A stretch of 64,000 bases of DNA from Chitinophagaceae bacterium (GCA_947371755.1 CANBQT010000007.1:19750-83749), one strand, 5' to 3'; shown: positions 19,338 to 30,626, counted from the stretch's first letter. Numbers and translations are program-made. The notes: generated from the letters alone by a model not told the origin.

Positions 19338-21287
19338 ATGAATTTGACTAAAGGTTTTCTTTTTATCTGCTGCATTGCAACATCCACTATTTCAATAGCC
19401 CAGGATGAAAAAGCAACATTACTTTTAAATGATTTATCCAAGTCAAGCATAGATAGCCAAAAAGTAAACATTCTAAATAATCTTAGTAAGTACTATTTAG
19501 ATTCCTCACCTGAGAAAGCCAAAAATTATGGTATCATATCCATGCAGCTTGCAGAAAAAATAAAATACAATAAGGGGCTTGCGCTGGCTTATAAAAACAT
19601 AGGTCTTGCCGATTATACCCTTGGAAAATATGCTGAAACCATTGAGTATTTTGGCCAATCTTTAAAAGTGTATGAATCCATTGGTGATCTGGATGGCAAA
19701 GCAAAAATTCTTAATAATTTTGGTAGTGTTTATTATAATAGAGGTGAAGATGACAAAGCACTTGAGAGTTATTTCAAATCTCTTGAAATAGCTCAATTAC
19801 TGGGCGACAAAATGAGAATTGCTACCGCACTAAGCAATATTGGGAATGTGTATCATAATAAAGTTGCAACCAAACACCAAGCACTTGAATATTTTTTAAG
19901 ATCACTTAAACTAGCCGAAGAATTAAAGGATAAAAATGTAATTGGTGGTGCCAGTGTAAATATTGGGGAAGTATACCAGGAAATGAATAAAGACGATTCA
20001 GCCATTTATTATTTCAGAAAATCACTGGATGCCTATAAGAATACGGTTGATATATCTTACCCATTGAATGATATGGGGAATGTTTACGAAAAAAAAAGAG
20101 ATTATAATAATGCACTTACATTTCACAACCTAGCCTACGTTACAGCAAAAAAATTTGATTCTAAACTGGATATGGCGCAATCACAGTTAGGACTTGGAAG
20201 AACTTATTTAAAATTATCTGAATTCACTAAAGCATTAAAATCATTTACTGAAGCACAGGAAATATCTTTAGAAATTAGTTCAAGTAAAGAATTAGATAGT
20301 GCTTTTTCAGGATTGGCAAGTTCTTACTCCCATTTAAAAGATTTCAGCAACGCATATAAATATCAAAAACTTTACAGCAATCTTTCCGATACTTTAAATA
20401 ATTTAACCCTTGCTGAAAAGTTAAGCAGCCTTGAAATCCAACAAAGGCAGAGCCAGATCAACCTTCTAACAAAAGATAAAGCATTACAATCTTTAGCACT
20501 GGAGCGACAAAAACTTATAAAAAATTCATTCGCTGTAGGCTTAACACTTATTCTATTTATTACAATAATCATCTATCGCAACTATAGAACAAAGGTCAAA
20601 ACCAATTTATTATTGGATAAACAAAAGGATCAAATTGAACATCTTTTATTAAATATTCTACCTGCTGAAATTGCAGCTGAATTACAAAATAAGGGAATTG
20701 CATCACCAAGATATTACGATAGTGTTTCTGTTCTTTTTACTGATTTCAAAGGTTTTACAAGAATTGCAGATCGCCTCTCCCCACAAGATGTTGTTTCTGA
20801 ATTGAATGATTGTTTTATTGCCTTTGATGATATCATTGAAAAATATGGTCTAGAAAAAATCAAAACAATTGGAGATGCCTATATGTGCGCAGGTGGAATT
20901 CCAGCTACTGATCCTGATCATTCTCTTAAAATGATAAAAGCCAGTATTGAAATACGTGATTTTATGCAAAATCGAAATCAAATGCGTATAGAAAAACAGG
21001 AAGAACCTTTAGAGATCCGGATTGGTATTCATGTTGGGCCAATCGTTGCGGGTGTGGTAGGAAGAAAAAAATATGCTTATGATATTTGGGGCAGCACAGT
21101 AAATATTGCCAGTAGAATGGAGAGTAATGGAGAAGTTGGTCAAATTAATATTTCAGCAGAAACCTATCACCTGATAAAGGAATATTACAATTGTACTTAC
21201 AGAGGCAAAATTTATGCAAAAAATATTGGAGACATCGATATGTATTTTGTATCAAATCTTAAAGAAGACATTCAGTTATATCAATAA
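19338..21287 (+). CDS. TPR-repeat sensor with TM helix and C-terminal class III adenylate/guanylate cyclase domain
   Basis: Signal peptide, many TPR units, TM NSFAVGLTLILFITIIIY, cyclase VSVLFTDFKGFTRIADRL, EKIKTIGDAYMCAGG, YDIWGSTVNIASRME. Confidence 0.95.
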   Translation: MNLTKGFLFICCIATSTISIAQDEKATLLLNDLSKSSIDSQKVNILNNLSKYYLDSSPEKAKNYGIISMQLAEKIKYNKGLALAYKNIGLADYTLGKYAETIEYFGQSLKVYESIGDLDGKAKILNNFGSVYYNRGEDDKALESYFKSLEIAQLLGDKMRIATALSNIGNVYHNKVATKHQALEYFLRSLKLAEELKDKNVIGGASVNIGEVYQEMNKDDSAIYYFRKSLDAYKNTVDISYPLNDMGNVYEKKRDYNNALTFHNLAYVTAKKFDSKLDMAQSQLGLGRTYLKLSEFTKALKSFTEAQEISLEISSSKELDSAFSGLASSYSHLKDFSNAYKYQKLYSNLSDTLNNLTLAEKLSSLEIQQRQSQINLLTKDKALQSLALERQKLIKNSFAVGLTLILFITIIIYRNYRTKVKTNLLLDKQKDQIEHLLLNILPAEIAAELQNKGIASPRYYDSVSVLFTDFKGFTRIADRLSPQDVVSELNDCFIAFDDIIEKYGLEKIKTIGDAYMCAGGIPATDPDHSLKMIKASIEIRDFMQNRNQMRIEKQEEPLEIRIGIHVGPIVAGVVGRKKYAYDIWGSTVNIASRMESNGEVGQINISAETYHLIKEYYNCTYRGKIYAKNIGDIDMYFVSNLKEDIQLYQ

Positions 21288-21335
21288 AAATGATAGTAAG
21301 CTTTAAAGAGAGGGATCTCTAATCAATAGCACAAA

Positions 21336-22664
21336 TTATTTTTTTCCCGATTTCTTAATGGGCTTTCCGTATTTTTTCATCATGATATCCTTTCTACTCA
21401 CTTTCACATTTACTTTTCTATTCTTTGCAGATTTTTCATGAAAGGCAGGACCTGCTTCATCTTTTTTCTTGATTTTGATATCCGGTATTTTCATATATAC
21501 TTTAGGGATCTCATCATCAATTAATTCAGTAGAAATAATCAAATCTTCAGGCAATGAAAGAACCGGGATCTGATATTTCATCAATCCTTCTGCGGCTTCG
21601 ATAAATGGCCATTCTTTTTCTGTTGAAAAAGTGATAGCAATACCTTTTTTATCAAAACGACCAGTACGACCTATTCTATGAATATAATTCTCAGACACTT
21701 CAGGTGTATCAAAATTAATTACATGCGTTACTTCAGCAATATCAATACCTCTTGCCACAATATCTGTGGCAATGATAAATCGAAAAGTACCTTCTTTAAA
21801 TTGCTTAACTGTATTAAAACGGTGGTTTTGCTCTTTATTAGAATGTATTACACCCACTTGATCTGGGAACCTTAAAGTAAGTTCTTCAAATAAGAGGTCT
21901 GCCAGTTTTTTGGTAGCTGCAAACACTAATACTTTGGTCATAGATGCATCAGCCTTTAGCAAATATTCTAACAGGTTTACTTTTGTAAAAAAGTTAGGGA
22001 CATGATATCTTGTTTGCAGAATGTTTTCCAAAGGAGTACCTGTGGGTGCCGCTTCTACCATCACTGGTTCATTGAAATAGGTATCAATTAAAGCTTCAAC
22101 ATCTTCAGTGATCGTTGCAGAAAAAAGTAAATTCTGCCTCTTTGAAGGCAGCATATCAATGATATTTTTGAGTTGAGTACGGAACCCTAAGTTTAGCATT
22201 TCATCCATTTCATCGATCACCAGCTTTTTGATCATCTTTGTTTTAAATGCTCCATTCATCGCTAGGTCGAAAAATCTACCAGGTGTTGCCACAATAACAT
22301 CTACTCCTTTCTCTAATTCAATCGCTTGCGTATTGATATTAACGCCGCCATATATACCAGTAACAATCAAACTCATGTAAGATGTTAATTGCTTCACTGT
22401 CTCAACAACCTGAGCAACCAGTTCTCTCGTAGGAACTACTATAAGGATCTGAGGGTCTTTATTTTTATCAAATTTCCATTGTCTTAAGCAAGGTAATAAG
22501 TAGGCTATTGTTTTTCCTGTCCCAGTTTGGGCTATACCGCAAACATCTTTACCAGACATGGCAATAGGAAAAACCTTATGTTGAATGGTGGTGGGCATTT
22601 TGTACCCCAAATCATCCAGAGCAGTCCAAAGAGCCGTATTTAAATTTAAATCATCGAATGTCAT
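21336..22664 (-). CDS. DEAD/DEAH-box ATP-dependent RNA helicase
   Basis: AQTGTGKT, PTRELVAQ, TPGR, VIDEMDEM (atypical DEAD motif II), SATI, HRIGRTGRF. Confidence 0.95.
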   Translation of the reverse strand: MTFDDLNLNTALWTALDDLGYKMPTTIQHKVFPIAMSGKDVCGIAQTGTGKTIAYLLPCLRQWKFDKNKDPQILIVVPTRELVAQVVETVKQLTSYMSLIVTGIYGGVNINTQAIELEKGVDVIVATPGRFFDLAMNGAFKTKMIKKLVIDEMDEMLNLGFRTQLKNIIDMLPSKRQNLLFSATITEDVEALIDTYFNEPVMVEAAPTGTPLENILQTRYHVPNFFTKVNLLEYLLKADASMTKVLVFAATKKLADLLFEELTLRFPDQVGVIHSNKEQNHRFNTVKQFKEGTFRFIIATDIVARGIDIAEVTHVINFDTPEVSENYIHRIGRTGRFDKKGIAITFSTEKEWPFIEAAEGLMKYQIPVLSLPEDLIISTELIDDEIPKVYMKIPDIKIKKKDEAGPAFHEKSAKNRKVNVKVSRKDIMMKKYGKPIKKSGKK

Positions 22665-22795
22665 AATTCTGCAAAGGTAGTTGATTGAGGTAGGATTGGG
22701 GAATTACAAATCATTCCATGGTCATTAATTGATAACATTAGTATCATCCGGAATAACTTAATAAAAATTAATTTTACTCAATTAAAATCGTAAAA

Positions 22796-23479
22796 ATGAT
22801 CAAATTGGCCGTTTTTGACATGGCAGGTACCACTGTAAATGAGGATAATGTAGTGTATAAAACGCTTCAAAAAGCTATAAACGAAGCAGGCTTTGATTTT
22901 ACTTTAGACCAGGTATTAGCAGAAGGAGCTGGTAAAGAGAAATTACAGGCTATCAAAAGTGTTTTAAGTGTCTATGGCAGAATTGAAGATGATGTATTAG
23001 CTAACACCATCTTCCAAAATTTTATTCAGCAGCTTGAAACTGCTTACAATAACCTGAACATACTCCCACAGGATAATGCTGAAGAACTATTTTATGAATT
23101 AAAGAAAAGAGGCATCCTTGTTGTTTTGAATACAGGTTATAACGCTCAAACAGCCAATTCATTGATAACAAAGTTAGGATGGACAATTGGAGCCCAAATA
23201 GATGGACTTGTAACGGCTTCGGATGTAAAGAAAAATCGCCCAGAACCTGATATGATTCTTTTAGCAATGGAAAAATTTCATATTACAAACCCACTGGAAG
23301 TATTTAAAGTAGGTGATTCAACCATTGATATTGAAGAAGGCAGAAACGCTGGATGCAGATATAATATTGGAATTACTACAGGTGCCCACACTATGGAACA
23401 ATTAAGTAGTGTGCATCCTGATTTTATCATTCACAACCTTCTTGAACTTTTGCCAATCATTGATCATACCAGTATTTAA
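22796..23479 (+). CDS. Phosphonatase-like HAD hydrolase
   Basis: LAVFDMAGTTVNEDNVVY (DMAGT), VVLNTGYN, KNRPEPDM, VFKVGDSTIDIEEGRNAG. Confidence 0.9.
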   Translation: MIKLAVFDMAGTTVNEDNVVYKTLQKAINEAGFDFTLDQVLAEGAGKEKLQAIKSVLSVYGRIEDDVLANTIFQNFIQQLETAYNNLNILPQDNAEELFYELKKRGILVVLNTGYNAQTANSLITKLGWTIGAQIDGLVTASDVKKNRPEPDMILLAMEKFHITNPLEVFKVGDSTIDIEEGRNAGCRYNIGITTGAHTMEQLSSVHPDFIIHNLLELLPIIDHTSI

Positions 23480-25761
23480 AAATTAACTACTGGTTTAGGA
23501 TTCACTATAATGGTAATCACATTTGAAGCAATACTTCCATCCACTGCAGTTCTTGCAAGACGTTTATAGTAAGAAGTCTGGGTAGGTGGTACAGGATTAT
23601 AGGAAGCACTTGTAGCACCAATGATATTATTATACGTAACATTATCCGTAGAAATTTGCCATTGATAGGTGATAGTACCAGTGCCCCCAGAAGCTATCAC
23701 AATGCTGGTAAAAGGATCCAGACTTTGTCCTACACAATAGGATTGATTAGAACCAATACTCCCGGAAAAAAGTGTTCCATTAATCGTTGCAATCACAGGT
23801 GTTCTCAAATCTGAAACACAACCAGTGGTTGTATTTCTTGCTTCAGCAAAATAGGTTGTTGTAGAAGAAATAATGCCAGTGGTATAAGATAAACTTCCTG
23901 AAATTAATGCAGAACCTCCTGAAGGGTTTTGATACCAGTCAATGGAAGTGCCAATAGCCGGCGTAACTGTGCCTGAAATTGTTAAAGAACCTGCACCGGT
24001 TCTTGCAGCTCCAGTGGTTGTTGCAATCAATGGTAAAGGATTGATTGAACCAGTTACTGCAATAGACTGACTAATGGCACCTGTGGAACTTAACACAATA
24101 TTGCCTGAAACAGTTCCACTAACGCCAACTCCAACTCTCACATAAATAATAGTAGACGTGATAGTTCCTCCTACACCAGCTAATGCAATGGAATTAGCAA
24201 AGCCTGTTCCAGATGCTAGCGATATTTCGAAGCCTGTTGGTGCAGTTATGATCACATCGTTCGTAAGACTTGTTCCTACAATAGACAATGTTTGAATTCC
24301 AGAAACCACTCCTGAACATGTTACAAATGGATTCAATGTTCCTGAAACTGTAATAGTTGGCTGTGTGTTTGAACAATCAAAACTGATTGTGGCAGGCGCA
24401 TCTAATTTAGCAGTAACAGCACTACTGATCACTGCAGTGGTATTGGATGGAATACCTATGGACCCACCTATATTATGACCAACATACCAATACTGATCAA
24501 TATTCAAAGCTAGATTAGTATAAAATGCAATAGTAAAGTGACCGGAAATACTAAAATCGCTAAACCCTCCTACTCCATAAATATCTACAGGTGTACTGTT
24601 GGTATAAGTTGCTGTAAAACTAGATTGAGATGCAATCCCCAGCATAGATGCTACACCATTACCCCATCCGTACACGTGACCTGAAGTAGACATCGCTCCC
24701 ATTGTGAATAATCCTGCCTCAGTATTACCATCGATGCGTACAATATTAGAAAGCGCACTGATTACTTGAAATTTTGGTTGATTAAAACTAGTAGTACCAT
24801 TCCCAACACCTAATATTCCTTGAGTATTTAATCCACAACTGTATACCCTTAAATTATTTCCTAAAAGAAATAAAACATTGGGAGCGTTGTTTCCTGATTG
24901 ACCAAGTGTTACAATATCAACGACAGTTATCCCTGCTGGAATTTGAGCAGACATGTCGTATGCATAGTTATAACTGGTTGCAGTATTTACCACACCATTT
25001 ACATTTGCTGGAGAACCCCAATAATATATATGACCAGTAGCAGTAAGAGCAAAAGCTCCAGAATTGGAAAGTGAAAATTTAACTACTCCGGAAAGGAATG
25101 TAGATCCGTTTGATAAAGTAACATGATGCCAAATTGCTGGTCCCGCTACTGCCTTATCCCCTTGTAGATTCACCACTTTAGTAAGCATATACACATGCCC
25201 CAATTTGGTAACGATGGCAATCGCTGTAGGTGAAATTTCAAATTGTGCTACATCAGAAATAGATATACCCGCTGGTAATTTAAGTGAGACATTACTTCTA
25301 CTATCAACCAATGATGGTCCACCAAAATTAGCCATAGAAGTTATTGCGCTAATATTTGGCATGTCACCGAAAATATATAAGTTGCTGGATGTTCTCAACC
25401 CCATCACACTTGGCCCTGTACCACCGCCAGTGCTGGAAGATTTAACTTCATAAGGTATACCAGCATAACTTGAAGTAGAAACAAACACGGGTGCTAATAT
25501 ATCTCCTGTTACACCAGTAACATAGGTATTCATATTCTGCCCCCAGGCAAGCAATACATTGGTACCTACCTGATTGCCTATATATAAATTAGAATGGTAC
25601 GAACCAGTAAACCTATTAAAAGTAAGAGGATCACAGGTTGAACCTGAACCCAGAGGTAAATTTTCTATTCCCATCTGAGCAGAAACTGGGGCCAGACTTA
25701 CCAATAAAAAAATAATTACTAATAATCGTTTCGAACTTCTTGAAAATTGTTGCAGTTTCAT
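23476..25761 (-). CDS. Secreted RCC1-like repeat protein with Ig-like/beta C-terminal region; no sorting domain visible
   Basis: Signal peptide; repeated VYGWGNG/ IYYWGSPAN/ LGVGNGTTS motifs like RCC1; TYQWQISTDNVTYNNI Ig-like; ends IIVNPKPVVNF. Confidence 0.7.
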   Translation of the reverse strand: MKLQQFSRSSKRLLVIIFLLVSLAPVSAQMGIENLPLGSGSTCDPLTFNRFTGSYHSNLYIGNQVGTNVLLAWGQNMNTYVTGVTGDILAPVFVSTSSYAGIPYEVKSSSTGGGTGPSVMGLRTSSNLYIFGDMPNISAITSMANFGGPSLVDSRSNVSLKLPAGISISDVAQFEISPTAIAIVTKLGHVYMLTKVVNLQGDKAVAGPAIWHHVTLSNGSTFLSGVVKFSLSNSGAFALTATGHIYYWGSPANVNGVVNTATSYNYAYDMSAQIPAGITVVDIVTLGQSGNNAPNVLFLLGNNLRVYSCGLNTQGILGVGNGTTSFNQPKFQVISALSNIVRIDGNTEAGLFTMGAMSTSGHVYGWGNGVASMLGIASQSSFTATYTNSTPVDIYGVGGFSDFSISGHFTIAFYTNLALNIDQYWYVGHNIGGSIGIPSNTTAVISSAVTAKLDAPATISFDCSNTQPTITVSGTLNPFVTCSGVVSGIQTLSIVGTSLTNDVIITAPTGFEISLASGTGFANSIALAGVGGTITSTIIYVRVGVGVSGTVSGNIVLSSTGAISQSIAVTGSINPLPLIATTTGAARTGAGSLTISGTVTPAIGTSIDWYQNPSGGSALISGSLSYTTGIISSTTTYFAEARNTTTGCVSDLRTPVIATINGTLFSGSIGSNQSYCVGQSLDPFTSIVIASGGTGTITYQWQISTDNVTYNNIIGATSASYNPVPPTQTSYYKRLARTAVDGSIASNVITIIVNPKPVVNF

Positions 25762-25961
25762 GGTTATCCCTTTATTGAATTTGAAACATTAAAATCTTTT
25801 ACTAACTAAAGTCAACTGATGCTATCTACTATCTGCATAAGCAATTGCTTCATTAGCACAAAAAAATATTGGGATTACAAACACTGAATTCAAACAATAT
25901 AAAATTAGCAAATAAATTCGACTAGTACATTTACTACATAGAATAGTATGAATGAGGTCTC

Positions 25962-27317
25962 TTAATACTTAAAAATCTTACCACCAGCCATTACTTCCTG
26001 CGTCTTCTCATCAAAAGTTACTTTCTGCCCCGTTCTGCATGCGGCATTTGCCATGATTGTTGCTATAGAATGATTATAACCGGCTTCAACAGGAGCATTG
26101 GGCTGCTTTCTACTTCTAATACATTCCATCCAATTTTTAACGTGAGCAGTTGTTAGTACGTCTCCACCGGTATTTGCTCCAGCTTCCACTTTTATATAGT
26201 CAGACAAACTGATTTCTGGCAATAAATTAGGTTGCATTTTCATCACAGAAGCTGCTCCAGCTTTTAATCCGCCTGTAGGAGAAACCTTATTAGTAATTAA
26301 ATTTAATTCCCCGCCATTACTATAATAAATTTCACTTGGATTTTCATCACCATTATGCATTCTGCTCATGAACACAACCTGAAATCCTGTTGTAGGATCA
26401 TTCACAGGGCCATATTCAAATACGGCTGCTGTTGTATCCCAATTTTTTCTACCATCTTTCCATTGATAAATTCCACCATTTGCAGTTACACTTCTAGGAT
26501 GAGATAAACCACTGAACCAGTTTACCGTATCAATCTGATGACTCATCCATTGTCCGGGCATTCCTGAGGAATAAGGCCAAAACAAGCGATACTCAAGATA
26601 TTTTCTCGGATCGAAATTTTCAAAAGGACGGTTCATTAAAAATCTTTTCCAATCAAGGTCTTCTTCTTTGCATTGAGCCACTAAATCTGGCCTTCTCCAT
26701 CTTCCTGGTTGGTTTACATTCCAGGTTAATTCAACCATTGTGATTGGTCCAAACTTTCCAGATTGTATAAAGTTCGCAGCTGCCGTATAATTTGCTCCAC
26801 TTCTTCTCTGAGACCCAATCTGAACAATACTTTTTGAAGCCTTCACTGCTTTTAATGCTGCCCGATTATCTTCCATCGTTTCAGCAAAGGGTTTTTCACA
26901 ATAAACATCCATCCCTGCTTTTACAGCTTCAATGGTATGCAATGCATGCTGAAAATCCGGGGTACTTATGAATACTGCATCGCAGGTTTTAGAAGCATAC
27001 AGTTCATCATTATTTCTAAACACATTAATATCATGACCCATTTTCGATTTCAAATAGGCTGCACCTTCCTCTCTTCTTTTTTTCCAGAGATCAGAAACGG
27101 ATACAATATCAAAATTCATATCCTTATAAAACTGCATAAAGGGAGGAATATGAGAACTCCGATGGCGATCAGAAAATCCCACTACACCTACCCTTACTCT
27201 ATCATTTGCGCCTATGATTCTGGCGTAGCTTTTCGCACTAATCCCAATACTTGCTATATATGCACCAGCGGCGGCCTTTGTGGATTGTTTAATAAAATTT
27301 CTTCTAGTATTTGACAT
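25962..27317 (-). CDS. Gfo/Idh/MocA family oxidoreductase, exported (Tat-like N-terminus)
   Basis: MSNTRRNFIKQSTKAAAGAYIA leader; RVGVVGFSDRH, YCEKPFAETM. Confidence 0.92.
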   Translation of the reverse strand: MSNTRRNFIKQSTKAAAGAYIASIGISAKSYARIIGANDRVRVGVVGFSDRHRSSHIPPFMQFYKDMNFDIVSVSDLWKKRREEGAAYLKSKMGHDINVFRNNDELYASKTCDAVFISTPDFQHALHTIEAVKAGMDVYCEKPFAETMEDNRAALKAVKASKSIVQIGSQRRSGANYTAAANFIQSGKFGPITMVELTWNVNQPGRWRRPDLVAQCKEEDLDWKRFLMNRPFENFDPRKYLEYRLFWPYSSGMPGQWMSHQIDTVNWFSGLSHPRSVTANGGIYQWKDGRKNWDTTAAVFEYGPVNDPTTGFQVVFMSRMHNGDENPSEIYYSNGGELNLITNKVSPTGGLKAGAASVMKMQPNLLPEISLSDYIKVEAGANTGGDVLTTAHVKNWMECIRSRKQPNAPVEAGYNHSIATIMANAACRTGQKVTFDEKTQEVMAGGKIFKY

Positions 27318-27341
27318 ATGGAAGTATTTAAATTTAAAACT

Positions 27342-28727
27342 TTAAAGAAGTTCTTTGATTTTGATTGATCTAAAAGCAACTTGTGTTCCATGTTCCTGTA
27401 ATAAAATATGGCCTTTCTCAGCCATCCCAAAATTAGGATAAGGAACATATTTACTTCTTGCAACAAGCGCATAGAAATATTGAGTGCCTCGTTGGTATTC
27501 CAACACTTTCCAACCATTTAACCAATGTTCTACCCTGCCGTCTGGATATACTGTTATCCGACCTCTATTCCATTCTCCTATGGGCAATTTCTCTCTGCCG
27601 TTTTTCTTTGCTGGAATCAAATCGTACAAAGAAGCAAGGGTTCTGTTACCAATAGATCCGAGTTTAGCGTCAGGGTGTTTATCATCATCTAAGATCTGAT
27701 ATTCAAGTCCGATTGCTGAACCAGCGGTTTTCTCTTTTTCAGTAACAAAGTATTTGACCCCAGAGTTAGCAGTATCGGTCATTTGAAATTCAAACTGTAA
27801 ATCAAATGCCGCATATTCATGGACGGTTACTATATCACCCCCATTTTGGGATTCTGCACTTTGGCCTTTTGTAACTATTAAATTACCATCTCTGATAACC
27901 CATGTCTTATCCGGGAAATAATCTTTGTTTGCTCCTCTCCAACCCTTCGTGGTTTTACCATCGAAAATTAAATGAACGCCCTTCCTTTTCTCATCTTCAG
28001 AAATATTATTCACCAATAAATTCAAAACAAAAATAGAATCAGGAGGAGAAGCTTGCAAATGCTTGGTTTGAATACGAATATTTTTCCATCGAATTTCCTC
28101 TCCAACATTTTTAGGATCATAAACTGCATGTACTTGCAAGGCTATAAAACCCTTTGCCGTCATATCGTCTATCAAATGTGCACATGCAACGCCATTAACC
28201 CAGGTTCTTATATCGTTACCGATACATTCAATTCTGTAATGATTCCAATCTTTGTGTTTAAATGCCTTCTTTGCTGCTGGATTATTTTCAAGTGAATAAA
28301 GCCAATCTCTTCTTGCTTCATCATAAATACCACCGCTCCATGCTCTATTAGAAGGATCAATTTCCATTTGATAACCATGAACCCTATTCGGTGTTTTTAA
28401 GTCCGTTACTTTACACTTATCGTTTGTATCATTTTGTTCACTACGAAATTGAATTCCTGAATTCATTTGATCATCAACCTTAAAATCTACTTCAAATATA
28501 AAGTCGCTGTATTCTTTTTCGGTAGCTAAAAAACTGTTGGGTTGATTCAAAACAGTAGTACCAATCAACTCACCATGTTCCACCCGATAGGAAGCCTTTC
28601 CATTTAATTGTCGAAAACCTTTCAGGTCTTTCCCATTGAATAAATATTCCCATTGGGGAATGCTCTTATTTTGTGCAGATAAACATAGAACAGTAATCAG
28701 TGATAGAATAAATAATGGCAGTTTCAT
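27342..28727 (-). CDS. Secreted protein with two DUF1080 (3-keto-disaccharide hydrolase-like) domains
   Basis: WEYLFNGKDLKGFRQLNG...NSGIQFRS and again HLIFDGKTTKGWRGAN...NSGVKYFV, EYQILDD. Confidence 0.9.
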   Translation of the reverse strand: MKLPLFILSLITVLCLSAQNKSIPQWEYLFNGKDLKGFRQLNGKASYRVEHGELIGTTVLNQPNSFLATEKEYSDFIFEVDFKVDDQMNSGIQFRSEQNDTNDKCKVTDLKTPNRVHGYQMEIDPSNRAWSGGIYDEARRDWLYSLENNPAAKKAFKHKDWNHYRIECIGNDIRTWVNGVACAHLIDDMTAKGFIALQVHAVYDPKNVGEEIRWKNIRIQTKHLQASPPDSIFVLNLLVNNISEDEKRKGVHLIFDGKTTKGWRGANKDYFPDKTWVIRDGNLIVTKGQSAESQNGGDIVTVHEYAAFDLQFEFQMTDTANSGVKYFVTEKEKTAGSAIGLEYQILDDDKHPDAKLGSIGNRTLASLYDLIPAKKNGREKLPIGEWNRGRITVYPDGRVEHWLNGWKVLEYQRGTQYFYALVARSKYVPYPNFGMAEKGHILLQEHGTQVAFRSIKIKELL

Positions 28728-28930
28728 GAAATGAGGTTAAGGTGCAATCGTTTATATTTCAATATTTAATAACATTAAAATTGCAAATTCAATCTTCTAT
28801 GAATTTGACCTTTTTTTTCCAATTTTAGCCATCTCACTGCTATTTATTTTATTAATAATTCTTTTTAGAGCAAATTGATTCTAAATTATAATAGTTATTT
28901 TGTGTTGACCCTAACCATAAAGCTATAGCC

Positions 28931-30274
28931 ATGAAAAATCTCATGCCCAAAATTGCGTTTTGCTTATTTATTATTTTTAGTTCAAGTTTATCCAAAGTAT
29001 ACGCTCAATCAAAAATCCAATCTGATAGTATTCAGGATAAAATGCAATGGTTCGCAGATGCCAAACTTGGAATCTTTATACATTGGGGCATATATGCTGT
29101 AAATGGGATTAGTGAATCCTGGAGTTTCCATAATAAAGAAATTTCATACCCAAACTACATGCAACAACTTCAGGGATTTACTGCATCAAAATATGATGCA
29201 AATGCATGGGCAGAACTTATTAAACAATCTGGTGCACGCTATGCAGTACTTACTACTAAACATCATGATGGTGTGGCACTTTGGCCAACAACCGCAAGTA
29301 AATTGAATGTAGTTGAATCGAGCCCGGCAAAAAAAGACCTGTTGTTACCCTTTTATAAAGCTTTAAAAACTAAAGGCATAAAAGCTGGCACCTATTTTTC
29401 TTTATTAGATTGGAGCTATCCAGATTATCCTGGATTTCTAAATGACAGCAGTAGGTACAAGGTTTCCGATGAGCCTCAGAGGTGGAGCCGTTTTCAATCA
29501 TTTCTAAATCATCAGTTATCTGAAATAATGGAGCAATATAAACCGGATTTAATGTGGTTTGATGGCGACTGGGAGCATAGTGCAGAAGAATGGGATGCAC
29601 CTGGCATTAGAAAGAAATTATTACATTATAATCCAAACCTGATCATTAATGGCAGATTAATGGGCTATGGAGATTACGAAACTCCTGAACAGAATTTCCC
29701 AGTAACCAGACCACAATTCAGATGGTGGGAACTTTGCATGACAACCAACAACAACTGGGGATACCAACAAAAAGATACAAATTGGAAAACACCTTATGAA
29801 ATTATCAGCATTTTTGTTGATGCAGTTTCTAATGGAGGGAATTTATTACTTGACATAGGACCAAAACAAGATGGCAGCATTCCCGATGAACAAATAAATA
29901 TCTTAACAGAATTAGGAAAATGGAATAAAAGAAATGGAGAAGCCATATTTAACCAATTAGGGGGCATTGCGCAAGGGCATTTTTATGGCCCCACCACTCT
30001 TTCAAAAGATAGTACCACCTTGTATCTTTTTTTACAAGGGAAAGCAAGTGGACAAATCATGCTGAAAGGACTAGAATCTAAAATTGAAGAAATTGAAGTA
30101 CTTGGGAATGGTACAAAACTTCCGCACAAAATTGTTGGAAAAATCTCATGGAGTAAAGTTCCAGGTCTTGTTTATATAGATGTTCCTGAAAATGTATTAG
30201 ATCCTTACATCACTGTTCTAAAACTGAAACTAGACAAACCAATTAGATTATATAGGGGTAAAGGAGGGCTTTAA
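28931..30274 (+). CDS. Alpha-L-fucosidase (GH29), secreted
   Basis: KLGIFIHWGIYAVNG, TTKHHDGVALWPT, DLMWFDGDWEH, NGGNLLLDIGPKQDG. Confidence 0.95.
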   Translation: MKNLMPKIAFCLFIIFSSSLSKVYAQSKIQSDSIQDKMQWFADAKLGIFIHWGIYAVNGISESWSFHNKEISYPNYMQQLQGFTASKYDANAWAELIKQSGARYAVLTTKHHDGVALWPTTASKLNVVESSPAKKDLLLPFYKALKTKGIKAGTYFSLLDWSYPDYPGFLNDSSRYKVSDEPQRWSRFQSFLNHQLSEIMEQYKPDLMWFDGDWEHSAEEWDAPGIRKKLLHYNPNLIINGRLMGYGDYETPEQNFPVTRPQFRWWELCMTTNNNWGYQQKDTNWKTPYEIISIFVDAVSNGGNLLLDIGPKQDGSIPDEQINILTELGKWNKRNGEAIFNQLGGIAQGHFYGPTTLSKDSTTLYLFLQGKASGQIMLKGLESKIEEIEVLGNGTKLPHKIVGKISWSKVPGLVYIDVPENVLDPYITVLKLKLDKPIRLYRGKGGL

Positions 30275-30626
30275 AATTTAGACTACAAATCACTTTCCAT
30301 GTTTACAATGCCTATCATATAGGTAAGACAACTTTATGCGGGTAATAAAAACCGCCTGAATAAAGAGTTACTTATTTGTACTATTTTCATAATCTGTCAA
30401 TTTTATCTCTAAAAAAGGATAGTAATTATTGTAGTCCTACTCTCTCAGATTTGGTAATTGCTGGATAAAATAGCCCTTAATTAGTCTAATTACAGTTTTT
30501 TGTAGGCATACTACTACAAAAACAAAAAGGCACAACCTACAAGTGCTGCATTGAAACTGTATTTCCTTTACAGTAGAAATTAAGCAATACAAGCAGCATT
30601 TAATAACAATCAAAAACCTCCAGGTC

